A stretch of 64,000 nt of DNA. Origin: an uncultured Verrucomicrobiota bacterium (GTDB lineage Bacteria; Verrucomicrobiota; Kiritimatiellia; CAIQIC01; Lenti-01). The notes below the pieces were generated by a model, which had not been told where the DNA came from, did not search any database, and saw only the letters and a program-made list of their open reading frames with translations. The first letter of the stretch is position 1. Each line of letters opens with the position of its first letter. Position numbers and translations under genes: made by a program. Positions 1 to 9,179 of this stretch are shown here, one piece after another. The stretch lies in contig CALMBO010000029.1 of NCBI GenBank assembly GCA_937860055.1, forward strand, positions 186,001 to 250,000, read 5' to 3'.

Positions 1-62
1 CGCCCCCGCCCTCCCCCGCAAGCTTCGCGGAAGCAGGAACCCCGCCGCCGGGGCCATCCCTT

Positions 63-89
63 CTCCGTGGCGCGCCGGGGCGCACGGAG
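63..89 (-). terminator. Hairpin downstream of the 1687-aa protein gene
   Basis: Seven-base arms CTCCGTG (63-69) and CACGGAG (83-89) can pair around a GC-rich loop about 30 bases past the stop codon of the leftward gene. No T run follows, so a role in termination is only inferred. Nothing else is recognisable in bases 1-120. Confidence 0.3.
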
Positions 90-120
90 GGGAATGGACG
101 CCATGCCGGATGCGCTGGAA

Positions 121-3100
121 TCAGGGGATCGGCCGGATTTCCCGCACCCGCGGAACGGAGGCCGTTCCATCGGAGGGGAACAGCAACCAGAGATAGTTCA
201 GCCAAACGGGCGGGTCCGCCGGATCGTCCGGAAGCGGCGACCAGCTTTCGGCATCCATGCTGTACATGAATTGGATGTGGGTGAGCGACCCCTCCGCCAG
301 CTGAACCTCCACGTCGTCCACCTGGATCGGGGAGGCATAGCCAATGGCGATATGCCAGCTCCCCGCGCCCGCGGCGCCTTCCCACACCGTCTCGGGGTCG
401 CCATCCACCGCCGTCCATCCGTTCTCGTGCCCGGCTTCGTCATCGCTGGTGGCCACCACGACGGGCAGGGGTTCCGCATCGGAGATTCCGGCCTTCGCGG
501 CAGAGGAGGATCTGCGCACCGCAACCCGCGTTCCAAACACCTCCCACTCGGCGAGGTGGACCCACTGGTTGGCCGAGTTCGAGACGCCGGTGAACCGCAG
601 GTAGCGCGCCTCCCGGTCCGCCACCGCCCAGTCCTCCCACCCCGCATGCTCCTCCGCCGTCGCGTCCACCAGGTCCGTCCATGCCGCCCCGTCCAGCGAC
701 GTCTCGATCCGGTAGCGGTACTGCCGGCAGTCCCAGTCCCAGTTCAGCAGCCGCACCCGCGACACCGTCGTCGTCGCCTTCAGGTCCAGCGTCATCGTCC
801 CCGGCGAGGCGAGGTTCGTCCACACCACGTATCCGTAGTTGGCGCTCGACGTGTGCAGCCCGTCGATCAGCTGCTCGGGCCGCCCCGCCAGGAACCCGCT
901 GATCGTGCTCCCCCTCGACGCCAGCGCCTGGTTCGTCCCGATGTCGTCGTCCAGTTCCGCCGCCTCCACCGTTTGCGCCGCCACGCCTCCCACGAAGATC
1001 TGGAACGTCGCCGTCCCGCCGGCCGCGTCCGCGTCGTTCGCCGCCCCCAGCGTCACCATCTGCCACGTGTCCCAATTCGCGGACGTGAAGGTCAGCGTTC
1101 CGCCGCTCTTCACGGCCAGGTTCGCGGCACCGGCGATCCGTCCCACCCCCACCACCGCGCTGCCCGCCGGCGGCTGGTTCAGCTTCACGAAGAACCGCCC
1201 CTCCCCGTTCTCCCGCACGTTCACCGACGCCCGGTCCAGCACCGCCTGCAGCGCCGGACGGCTCCCGTACACCTCCCACTCGGCGAGGTGGACCCACTGG
1301 TTGGCCGAGTTCGAGACGCCGGTGAACCGCAGGTAGCGCGCCTCCCGGTCCGCCACCGCCCAGTCCTCCCACCCCGCATGCTCCTCCGCCGTCGCGTCCA
1401 CCAGGTCCGTCCATGCCGCCCCGTCCAGCGACGTCTCGATCCGGTAGCGGTACTGCCGGCAGTCCCAGTCCCAGTTCAGCAGCCGCACCCGCGACACCGT
1501 CGTCGTCGCCTTCAGGTCCAGCGTCATCGTCCCCGGCGAGGCGAGGTTCGTCCACACCACGTATCCGTAGTTGGCGCTCGACGTGTGCAGCCCGTCGATC
1601 AGCTGCTCGGGCCGCCCCGCCAGGAACCCGCTGATCGTGCTCCCCCTCGCCGCCAGCGCCTGGTTCGTCCCGATGTCGTCGTCCAGTTCCGCCGCCTCCA
1701 CCTCCCGCGAATACCACGGGGTCGCGACCTGGAACATCGCCGTCCCCCCGGCCGCGTCCGCATCGCTCGCCGCCCCCAGCGTCACCATCTGCCACGTGTC
1801 CCAGTTCGCCGCCGTGAACACCCGCGCGGCCCCGCTCTTCAGCGTGATGTCCGTATCGCCGGAGATCCGGCTCACCACCACGGTCACGGCCCCCGCCGGC
1901 ACCCGGTCCAGGCGGACATAGAACCGTCCTTCGCCCGCCTCGCGCACATTCACTTGGTTCCTCGACAGCACGGGCGGGCCCGCCGGAGCCAGGAAGATCC
2001 GGTAGGAGTTCGTCACCGCCACCGGGTTTCGGTCTGCATCGCCCGCCTGCGAAGCCACGATGCTCACCGTCCCCGTCCCCGTGAATTCCAGATTCGTTCC
2101 GCCGGTGATCGCCGCAGATCCCCCGCCCACCGCGAAGACCACCTCCAGGCCGCTGCTGGCCCGTGCGCTCAGCGACGTGCGGGAATCCACCGGGAACTGC
2201 ATGCCGTCCGGCGGAAGGAAATCCTCGATGGACTGGCCGGCCTTTGCCGCTTCCACGATCGCGGTCACGGAACCGGCGAAATGCAGGGCATCCTCCCCCT
2301 GGGTCGCACGGACTTCGATGGAACCGCTGCCTGCGGTGACGGCCAGGTTCGAACCGTCCACGATCACGCCCGGACCGCTCAGGACGGCATAGCTGACCGC
2401 GCCCGTGCCCAGGCCGCCGGAAATCGAAAGGGCATTCGTCGTGCCGTAGGCCTGCGGGGAAGCCGGCGCAAAGGCCAGCGTCGACTGTTCCGCGCGCACA
2501 TATTCGAACGCATTGCTCCCGACCGTCTCGCCGAAGCTGGCCGAGAAGACCCGCACATCGCCGGGACCGATCCCGCCCGCGGCGCCCGCCACCACCACGA
2601 TCTGCGTGGGCGACTGGCTGTCAATGGATTGCACGGCCACGCCGCAGATCGTCACGTTCGTCGCATCGCTGCCATCGCAGAGATTGGTGCCGATGATCGC
2701 CACCGGATATCCGCCGGCAAACGATCCGCTGGCCGGCGCGACTTCCACCAGGCTTCCCGGCGGGTTGTAGGCGTAACCATTGCTGACCACGATCGAAACA
2801 TCCGATTCGATCACGACGTCGCCTCGCCCCGCGGCGCCCGGCCCGCACCGGACCTCCACCCAGTCCGTCCCCTGGCCCAGAATCGTCGCCGGAACCCCGC
2901 AGAGCGCGACATTCGTGACGCTGGCGCCGTCGCCGATCCGGCCGTTGGAGATCAACACGATGTTTCCGCCCTCGACCGGCCCGCCCCCCGGACTCACCGA
3001 AAACCCCTTGATGGCATTCGTCACGGCCGGCGCCGGATTCCAATTCCCGTCGCCGGATTGCCGGGCCACGATCACCACATCGCCCGCGGCGGTGAATGCC

Positions 3101-5184
3101 AGATTCGTCCCGGCGATCTCGCCGGGCCCGGACGCCACCTCGTATTCCGTCACCGGAAGCCCGGAGCTCGCCGTGGCACCCAGCTCGACCACCTCGTTGA
3201 TGAGCCGTGGCCGCAGCTCCGGGAAGGTGATGGCCTGGTCTGCTTTCGAAATCGACAAGGTCCCGGCGGCCGATCCCTGGTAGAACGCATCGTTGATCGT
3301 CCCCGTCACGGCATAGCTCCCCGCGTTCGCCGGCACCGTTCCGGAACCGTTGTAGGTGAAATCCACGGACAACCCGGCCGGGTCCGTGGTCGCCGTCGCG
3401 CTTTTCGCCGTCCCGTCGTAGGCATGCGTCAAATTCCCGAGCGCCACCGTCGCCGCGACCTTGGCGACGGCGATGGAATTCGTCGCCGCCGCCGGAAGCC
3501 AGTCCGCATCGCCGGCTTGCGTCGCCACCACGCTCACCGTGCCCGCACCCGTGAAGCTCAGGTTGGTGCCCCCGCTGATCGTCCCGGGTCCCGATGCGAC
3601 GGAGAAGGCCACCGGCAGCCCCGAACTCGCCGTGGCGGCTAACCCGACCGCGCTGGTCGTCCATTGGGGCCCCGGATCCGGGAAATCCACCGTTTGCACC
3701 ATCCGCGTGATCGTGAACGTGGCCGTCGCCGTGCCGCCGTACAGGACGTCGTTGACCGTGCTTGTGACCGCATAGCTCCCGATCGCCACCGGCAGCGAAG
3801 CGCTCCCGTTGTAGGTCGTGTCGACCGTCAGGCCGGCCGGCACCGTCGTGACCGTCGCCCCGTGCGGAGCCCCGTCGTACACATGGCTCAGGTTGGTGAA
3901 CAAAATCGCGGCGGCGGGTTTCGTCACCGCCATGGCTTGCGTGACGCATGGGGCCACATCGTAGTAGACGTTGCCCAGCTGCCAGGCGACCACCCGCACC
4001 GTGCCCGTCCCGGTGAAACTCAGGTTCGTGGCGCCGACGATGCTGCCGGGGCCGGAAAAAACGCTGAAGGTCACCGGCAGCCCCGACGAGGAGGTCCCCG
4101 CCAGCCCCACCTGGTTCGTCGTGTGTTGCGGACCGGGGTTCGGGAACGAAATGGCCTGCGGCCGCCGGATCACGTTGAACGTGATCGGCACCCGCAGCGG
4201 ACTGTTGGTCGCTCCCGGCACGTTGAAGACGTTGGTCGCGACATACGTGCCCAAATCCAAGCCCGCCGCCGAAACCGCCGCCGTGTAGACCTGGCTCCCC
4301 TGGAACCCGAGCGTCCCGGAGGCCGGCCCGCCGACCGTCAGCCAGTTGGTCGGGCCCGCGCCAAAAACCTGCCCACAGGCAAAACCCATGCCGCTGCTGC
4401 CAACGGCCTGCAGCGCAAACGTCTGGGGTGCCGGATCGGCCCCTTCGTAGTAGGCCGTGAACACCAGCGAGGTCGGGCTCGTGCGCGCCTCCGGCGGCGC
4501 CGTCAGGTCGCTGTTGATCACGTCCAGTTGCAACGCCGACTCGTTCCAGGTGTTGTCCCATTCGTATTCCTGGATCGCGATCCAGATCGGTGTCCCCGCC
4601 GGGATGCCCAGCGCGCCGACGTTCACCACGTGGTTGCTCCACGGCGGGAACTGGTTGGTGTACGACGCCCGCGCGAAGATGTTGGTCAGCGCCACGATGG
4701 TGAAATTGGCCGGGGCCGGCCCGTTGGTGGACACGCGGAAATACACCGTGTCCGGGAAGTTCGTGAAATTGAACCGCAGCCAATAGCTCACGGTGGAGGT
4801 CGCCGTCAACCCTGTCAACCGCGGTGAAATCAACCATTGGTCGCTGTGGTAGCCCTCGGCGGCGCCCCCGCCCGTGGTCCACGAGCAATACGCGTTGTGC
4901 GTTCCCGCGTTCGCCGTCGCCGGCACCGAACTGGTGCCGTTGCCCCATCCCGGCAGGGGCATGACGCCGATGGGCAGCTGGTACCACCCGCTGCCGCCCA
5001 GCAAATTGGTCTTCGTCCATCCCGGCGGCGGCACGCCGTATTCGAACGATTCGGACATCTGGGCGAAGGCCAGGCCGCCCCCGCACATCGGAAGAAGGAT
5101 GGCCAGCATGACGCTCCCGAAAGCCGGACAGCGGATTTTCAAGCGCCACGAGACATTGTCTGCGAAAATCTGAAACCCATTCAT
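121..5184 (-). CDS. Large secreted multi-domain repeat protein (choice-of-anchor J, MBG, IPT/TIG, discoidin-like)
   Basis: Predicted extracellular or surface protein of 1687 aa. I chose the ATG at 5184 because AAGGAG lies 7-8 bases upstream and a signal peptide (residues 1-42, ending GGGLAFAQ) follows at once; an in-frame extension to 5367 has neither. In order: a choice-of-anchor J/cleaved-adhesin-like domain (about 43-235), MBG-like repeats with YDG motifs alternating with repeats of the ASSGLPV...FSVxSGPG type (about 350-720), two IPT/TIG-like domains (about 730-870), two units of Calx-beta-like plus discoidin-like modules (about 1075-1555) and a C-terminal discoidin-like domain ending EIRPIP. 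The two 244-aa units are nearly identical. The C-terminal domain matches the end of the giant protein at 45473-58348. No enzyme motif was seen; binding to surface glycans or matrix is inferred from domain types only. Confidence 0.85.
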   Translation of the reverse strand: MNGFQIFADNVSWRLKIRCPAFGSVMLAILLPMCGGGLAFAQMSESFEYGVPPPGWTKTNLLGGSGWYQLPIGVMPLPGWGNGTSSVPATANAGTHNAYCSWTTGGGAAEGYHSDQWLISPRLTGLTATSTVSYWLRFNFTNFPDTVYFRVSTNGPAPANFTIVALTNIFARASYTNQFPPWSNHVVNVGALGIPAGTPIWIAIQEYEWDNTWNESALQLDVINSDLTAPPEARTSPTSLVFTAYYEGADPAPQTFALQAVGSSGMGFACGQVFGAGPTNWLTVGGPASGTLGFQGSQVYTAAVSAAGLDLGTYVATNVFNVPGATNSPLRVPITFNVIRRPQAISFPNPGPQHTTNQVGLAGTSSSGLPVTFSVFSGPGSIVGATNLSFTGTGTVRVVAWQLGNVYYDVAPCVTQAMAVTKPAAAILFTNLSHVYDGAPHGATVTTVPAGLTVDTTYNGSASLPVAIGSYAVTSTVNDVLYGGTATATFTITRMVQTVDFPDPGPQWTTSAVGLAATASSGLPVAFSVASGPGTISGGTNLSFTGAGTVSVVATQAGDADWLPAAATNSIAVAKVAATVALGNLTHAYDGTAKSATATTDPAGLSVDFTYNGSGTVPANAGSYAVTGTINDAFYQGSAAGTLSISKADQAITFPELRPRLINEVVELGATASSGLPVTEYEVASGPGEIAGTNLAFTAAGDVVIVARQSGDGNWNPAPAVTNAIKGFSVSPGGGPVEGGNIVLISNGRIGDGASVTNVALCGVPATILGQGTDWVEVRCGPGAAGRGDVVIESDVSIVVSNGYAYNPPGSLVEVAPASGSFAGGYPVAIIGTNLCDGSDATNVTICGVAVQSIDSQSPTQIVVVAGAAGGIGPGDVRVFSASFGETVGSNAFEYVRAEQSTLAFAPASPQAYGTTNALSISGGLGTGAVSYAVLSGPGVIVDGSNLAVTAGSGSIEVRATQGEDALHFAGSVTAIVEAAKAGQSIEDFLPPDGMQFPVDSRTSLSARASSGLEVVFAVGGGSAAITGGTNLEFTGTGTVSIVASQAGDADRNPVAVTNSYRIFLAPAGPPVLSRNQVNVREAGEGRFYVRLDRVPAGAVTVVVSRISGDTDITLKSGAARVFTAANWDTWQMVTLGAASDADAAGGTAMFQVATPWYSREVEAAELDDDIGTNQALAARGSTISGFLAGRPEQLIDGLHTSSANYGYVVWTNLASPGTMTLDLKATTTVSRVRLLNWDWDCRQYRYRIETSLDGAAWTDLVDATAEEHAGWEDWAVADREARYLRFTGVSNSANQWVHLAEWEVYGSRPALQAVLDRASVNVRENGEGRFFVKLNQPPAGSAVVGVGRIAGAANLAVKSGGTLTFTSANWDTWQMVTLGAANDADAAGGTATFQIFVGGVAAQTVEAAELDDDIGTNQALASRGSTISGFLAGRPEQLIDGLHTSSANYGYVVWTNLASPGTMTLDLKATTTVSRVRLLNWDWDCRQYRYRIETSLDGAAWTDLVDATAEEHAGWEDWAVADREARYLRFTGVSNSANQWVHLAEWEVFGTRVAVRRSSSAAKAGISDAEPLPVVVATSDDEAGHENGWTAVDGDPETVWEGAAGAGSWHIAIGYASPIQVDDVEVQLAEGSLTHIQFMYSMDAESWSPLPDDPADPPVWLNYLWLLFPSDGTASVPRVREIRPIP
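537..1702. repeat. Two near-identical direct repeats, 434 bp each, period 732 bp
   Basis: Bases 537-970 recur at 1269-1702 with one difference that I can see (a at 918, c at 1650, giving Ser versus Ala). The repeat covers the discoidin-like module and the start of the next Calx-beta-like module of the 1687-aa protein. Flanking parts of the two 732-bp units differ clearly, so the identity is patchy and suggests recent duplication or gene conversion. Confidence 0.9.
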
Positions 5185-5365
5185 CGCCGTACTCCTTGCC
5201 GTGCCCGATGAGGCTTGGCCACCGCGCGCCCAATCCCACATAATTCCCATTTGATGATAGTCCCGTTCCGCATGGAAACGCAAGCCCGGAAGGTCGCGTG
5301 CGGTTGGACGGCATCGGCCCCGCGTGGAATTTTCTTCCCTCTTCATTGGCAATTCATAATTCTCC

Positions 5366-6394
5366 ATGGAAATGAACTGCCCTCTCCCGACGCCGCGCTA
5401 CGACACGATCACCCTCGCCCACGGGGGCGGCGGCACCCTGACCGCGTCGCTGATCCGCGACATCTTCCTCCCCGCCTTCGGGGCGCATTCCGCCTCGCCG
5501 CACGATGCCACCCTGTTTTCGCTCGGCGGCCGGCGCGCGGCGTTCACCACCGATTCCTACGTCGTCCAGCCCCTGTTTTTCCCCGGCGGCGACATCGGCA
5601 CCCTCGCCGTCAACGGAACCGTCAACGACCTGCTCATGGTCGGCGCGAAACCCGCCGTCCTCACCGCCGGCTTCATCCTCGAGGAAGGCCTGCCGATCGA
5701 GACCCTGCGCCGCGTTGTCGACTCCATGCGCGCGGCGGCGGCAACCGCGGGCGTCTCCATCATCGCCGGCGACACCAAGGTCATCGGCCGCTCCAGCGGC
5801 GACGGCCTCTATGTCAACACCAGCGGCGTCGGGGAAATCGCCGTCCCCGAACCCCTCGCGCCCGAGCGGATCCGCCCCGGCGACGCGATCCTCCTCACCG
5901 GCGACATCGCCCGGCATGGCATCGCCGTCATGGCGAAGCGCCATGGCCTCGACTTCGATCCGCCCGTCCAGAGCGACTGCTCCTCGCTGCATGCGCCGAT
6001 GCTGGAATTGTTTGAAAAGGGCCCCGCCCCCCGTTGCGCGCGCGATCTCACCCGAGGCGGGCTCGGCGGCGCCCTCTGCGAGCTGGCCGCCGCCGCCCAC
6101 CTCGCCTTCCAGATCGACGAGGCCTCGATCCTCGTCGACAAGCCCGTGCGCGGCGCCTGCGAGCTGCTGGGCTTCGACCCCCTCTTTGTCGCCAACGAAG
6201 GCTGCGCCGCGATCTTCACGGCGCCGGAAAACGCCGAAGCGACGCTGGCCCTCCTGAAACGGCATTCCGCGACGGCCCGGGCCGTCGCCATCGGCCGGGT
6301 GGAAGCCGGCGGCGGTGTCTCCGCCCGAACCGGTTTGGGCACCGTCCGGCGCCTCGTGCCGCCCTCCGGCGAGCAGCTGCCCCGGATCTGCTGA
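5366..6394 (+). CDS. hypE: Hydrogenase expression/formation protein HypE
   Basis: HypE works with HypF: its C-terminal cysteine is carbamoylated and dehydrated with ATP to give the thiocyanate that supplies the CN ligands of the [NiFe] centre. The 342-aa protein has the family's usual length, a glycine-rich N-terminus with the AHGGGG motif, the PurM/AIR-synthetase-like fold region (SLGGRRAAFTTDSYVV, GAKPAVLTAGFILEEG, GDTKVIG) and the diagnostic C-terminus PRIC. The start ATG has no Shine-Dalgarno sequence but has a -10-like CATAAT five bases upstream, so the mRNA may be leaderless. hypA and hypB lie 18 kb away; hypC, hypD and hypF are not in the window. Confidence 0.95.
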   Translation: MEMNCPLPTPRYDTITLAHGGGGTLTASLIRDIFLPAFGAHSASPHDATLFSLGGRRAAFTTDSYVVQPLFFPGGDIGTLAVNGTVNDLLMVGAKPAVLTAGFILEEGLPIETLRRVVDSMRAAAATAGVSIIAGDTKVIGRSSGDGLYVNTSGVGEIAVPEPLAPERIRPGDAILLTGDIARHGIAVMAKRHGLDFDPPVQSDCSSLHAPMLELFEKGPAPRCARDLTRGGLGGALCELAAAAHLAFQIDEASILVDKPVRGACELLGFDPLFVANEGCAAIFTAPENAEATLALLKRHSATARAVAIGRVEAGGGVSARTGLGTVRRLVPPSGEQLPRIC

Positions 6395-6400
6395 AAATAA

Positions 6401-6422
6401 GGCCGGGCGTCTCCGCCCGGCC
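6401..6422. terminator. Strong hairpin between convergent hypE and rng
   Basis: A perfect 9-bp stem, GGCCGGGCG (6401-6409) with CGCCCGGCC (6414-6422), has a 4-base loop. On the minus strand it is followed by TTATTTTC, as expected of an intrinsic terminator for the rng operon. It starts 6 bases after the hypE stop and can serve both directions. Confidence 0.8.
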
Positions 6423-6451
6423 CTTCTGGATCCCGGATTCCGGCTTCGCGC

Positions 6452-8035
6452 CTATTGCTCGTGATCCTCGTAGAAGACCTCGCCCGTCTGCCCGTGCGTG
6501 ATGCGGAAATCCTCGATGTGCAGGTTTGAATCGCTCACGAATGTCAGATGCGTGGCACATCGTTTCTCGAGGTTGATCAGCACCTGTTCGTCCTCCTTGC
6601 GCAGCCGTTCCATGATCATCGGATTGACGGAGATGCGCAGGGGCATCTCGCCGCGGTGCTGGTTCTTCTTCATCACCTCGAGGATGCGGCGCTGGATGCG
6701 CACGCTCATGCTCAGGTTCGACAGCACCTTGCCGCGACCGTGGCAATACGGACAGTCGGCGTAGTTCGCCGCGCGGAGGCTTTCCTCCATGCGCTGGCGC
6801 GTCATCTCGATCAGGCCAAGCTGCGAGACCGGCAGGACGTTCGTCCGCGCCTTGTCGTTCTGCAGCGCCTCCTTGAGGATCTTGTGCACCTGGGACTGGT
6901 TCTTGCGCGACTTCATGTCGATGAAGTCGATCACCACCAGGCCGCCGATGTTGCGCAGGCGCAGCTGGCGCGCGACTTCCTGCGCGGCCTCGAGGTTCAC
7001 CTGCAGGATGCTCTCCTCCTGCGTCTTGCCGCCCTTGTGGCGCCCCGTGTTCACGTCGATCGCCACCAGAGCCTCCGTCTCGTCGAAGATCAGGTAGCCG
7101 CCGGACTTCAGCCACACCTTGCGCCGGAAGGCGTTCTCCAGCTGCTTCTCGACATCGAAGTGCTCGAAGATCGGCACCATCCCGTCGTAGAGCTTGACGC
7201 GGTTCTTGACGTGGCGCGCGATCCGGGCCGTCATGTCCCGGATGCGGTCGAACGTCTCGCGCGAATCGATCACGATGCGGTCGACCTCCTCGGTGAGCGA
7301 ATCGCGGACGACGCGCTCGACGAGGTCGGGCTCGTGGTAGAGGCAGCACGGCGACGGCTTGTTCTTGATGCCGTCCTCGATCTTCTGCCAGGTGTCCAGC
7401 AGGCCGCGCAGGTCCCGCGCGAAGCTGGTCGCCCGCGACCCCTCGGCCGACGTGCGGATGATCAATCCGATGCTCGACGGGATCGGCAGGCGCCCGAGGG
7501 CCTTCTTCAGCCGGTCGCGCTCCTTGTCGTTCTCGATCTTGCGCGACACGCCCTTGAGCTTGCTGCCCGGCATCATCACCAGGTAGCGGCCCGGGATGCT
7601 CAGGTTCGCGGTCACGCGCGGCCCCTTGGTCCCGATGGGGCCCTTCGTCACCTGCACGATGATCTCGCTGCCGGGCGGGAACAGCTTCGCCATCTCCCCG
7701 GGCTGCGTCTTCTTCTTGCGCGGCCGGTTCGCCGCGATGCCCTCCTCGACCTCGAGCCGCGCCGCATCCTCCGGGATCATGTCCCAGTAGTGGATGAACG
7801 CGTTCTTCTTCATGCCGATGTCCACGAAGGCGGCCTGCAGGCCGTCCTCCATGTTCTGGATGCGCCCCTTGTAGATGCTCCCCACGATGCGCTCCTCCGT
7901 CGGCCGCTCGATGGCGAACTCCTCCAGGTGCCCGTCCTCCATGATCGCCACGCGGGTCTCCAGGCTCTCCGCATTGACGATGATTTCACGCTTTGTCTTT
8001 TTTCTCAGTCCGATCATTTTCAACCATTCCCACAT
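6452..8035 (-). CDS. rng: Ribonuclease G/E family endoribonuclease
   Basis: Rng/CafA-type endoribonuclease, 527 aa, acting in rRNA and mRNA processing. An S1-like RNA-binding segment lies near the N-terminus (GSIYKGRIQNMEDGLQAAFV). The catalytic core keeps the two metal-binding aspartate segments VAIDVNTG and VVIDFIDM and a zinc-link-like CPYC motif (ADCPYCHGRG). It lacks the long C-terminal scaffold of RNase E, which fits RNase G. The start at 8035 has GAGG upstream and begins one base after the rodA stop (TGAaATG). It is the last gene of the mre operon, a common location for rng. Confidence 0.93.
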   Translation of the reverse strand: MWEWLKMIGLRKKTKREIIVNAESLETRVAIMEDGHLEEFAIERPTEERIVGSIYKGRIQNMEDGLQAAFVDIGMKKNAFIHYWDMIPEDAARLEVEEGIAANRPRKKKTQPGEMAKLFPPGSEIIVQVTKGPIGTKGPRVTANLSIPGRYLVMMPGSKLKGVSRKIENDKERDRLKKALGRLPIPSSIGLIIRTSAEGSRATSFARDLRGLLDTWQKIEDGIKNKPSPCCLYHEPDLVERVVRDSLTEEVDRIVIDSRETFDRIRDMTARIARHVKNRVKLYDGMVPIFEHFDVEKQLENAFRRKVWLKSGGYLIFDETEALVAIDVNTGRHKGGKTQEESILQVNLEAAQEVARQLRLRNIGGLVVIDFIDMKSRKNQSQVHKILKEALQNDKARTNVLPVSQLGLIEMTRQRMEESLRAANYADCPYCHGRGKVLSNLSMSVRIQRRILEVMKKNQHRGEMPLRISVNPMIMERLRKEDEQVLINLEKRCATHLTFVSDSNLHIEDFRITHGQTGEVFYEDHEQ

Positions 8036-8036
8036 T

Positions 8037-9179
8037 TCACACCTCGCGCCTCATGCGGCGCACATGCACGCTCTGAACCAGCCCGAATCCCGCCAGCGTG
8101 CTCACCATGAACGACCCTCCGCTGCTGACGAGCGGGAGCGGAAGCCCCGTGATCGGCAGCAGGCCGATGGTCATTCCGATGTTCACGAAAACATGGCAGA
8201 ACAACAAACTGGCGATGCCCGTTGCAAGCAGGCTCCCGGCCGGATCCTTCGCCGTCCACGCCGTGCGGATGTAGCACGTCAGCAGGGCGGCGAAGCCCAG
8301 CAGGAGCAGGCTTGCGCCAATGAACCCCGTCTCCTCGGCGATGACCGGGAAGATGAAGTCCGTGGGTGAAACCGTGCGGGGCAGGAAGCCCAGCACGTTT
8401 TGCGACCCGTTCAAAAATCCCTTGCCGGACAGGCCGCCCGAGCCGACCGCGATGGCCGACTGCAGGGCGTTCCAGCCCGAACCCAGCGGATCCCGCGAGG
8501 GGTCCAGGAACGTCGCGATGCGCTCGCGCTGGTAGTCGTCCAGCACGAACCGCGCCAGCGGCGACAGCGCGGCGGCGACGGCGCCGAGGCCCAGGACCGC
8601 GAGCCCGAACAGATAGCGCAGCCCTCCCCCCGCCGCGAACAGCATGAAAACCGTCGTCGGCACCAGGATCATCGCCGTCCCCAGGTCCGGCTCCTCGAGG
8701 ATCAGCCCGAACGGCAGCGCCATCAGCCCGAGCGCCAGCAGCACGGCCCCGAACGAGCGCTGCCGGACCAGCGGGCTGGACAGGACCCGCGCGAGCACCA
8801 GCACCAGCGCCACCTTGGCGAACTCCGACGGCTGCACCGGGATGCCGAAGATCACCAGCCAGCGGTAGGCGCCGTAGACCTTCTTGCCCGCCACCAGCAC
8901 CAGCGCCAGCAGCACCAGCGTGCCCGCGTAGAACCACCAGGACTGGCGGAGCCAGAACCGGTAGTCCGTCGCCGCCAGCGCCAGCGCCACCGCCGCGCCG
9001 AGCGCCGCCCACCAGATCTGCTTGGAGAACCACGAACCGACGATGCCCGTGTCCTCCCCGCGCCACGAGGCGCTGTAGATGAACGAAAGCCCCGCCGCCA
9101 GCAGGCCAGCCGCCAGCAGGACGGCCAGCCAGTCCTGCGCCAGGAAGATGCGCCATCCGGCTTGCATGCGCTTCTTCAT
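8037..9179 (-). CDS. rodA: Rod-shape-determining glycosyltransferase RodA (SEDS family)
   Basis: Peptidoglycan glycan-strand polymerase of the elongasome, 380 aa, with about ten membrane segments. SEDS hallmarks are visible: the YGAYRWLVIFGIPVQPSEFAK loop, EEPDLGTA, the GSGGLSGKGFLNGSQ segment, a PRTVSPTDFIFPVIAEE loop and a C-terminal GLPLPLVSSGGS motif. Its ATG overlaps the upstream mrdA stop (ATGA), so translation is probably coupled with its partner PBP2. RodA rather than FtsW is preferred because of the mreCD-mrdA context. Confidence 0.95.
   Translation of the reverse strand: MKKRMQAGWRIFLAQDWLAVLLAAGLLAAGLSFIYSASWRGEDTGIVGSWFSKQIWWAALGAAVALALAATDYRFWLRQSWWFYAGTLVLLALVLVAGKKVYGAYRWLVIFGIPVQPSEFAKVALVLVLARVLSSPLVRQRSFGAVLLALGLMALPFGLILEEPDLGTAMILVPTTVFMLFAAGGGLRYLFGLAVLGLGAVAAALSPLARFVLDDYQRERIATFLDPSRDPLGSGWNALQSAIAVGSGGLSGKGFLNGSQNVLGFLPRTVSPTDFIFPVIAEETGFIGASLLLLGFAALLTCYIRTAWTAKDPAGSLLATGIASLLFCHVFVNIGMTIGLLPITGLPLPLVSSGGSFMVSTLAGFGLVQSVHVRRMRREV

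Noticed and set aside
537-1702. Repeated units considered as a CRISPR or mobile element
   Set aside because: Only two long copies, in frame within a gene, without short repeats, spacers, terminal inverted repeats or transposase.
67-3642. A 1191-codon plus-strand frame opposite the 1687-aa protein gene
   Set aside because: Arg/Pro/His-rich shadow; its internal repetition simply mirrors the 732-bp repeat of the real gene.
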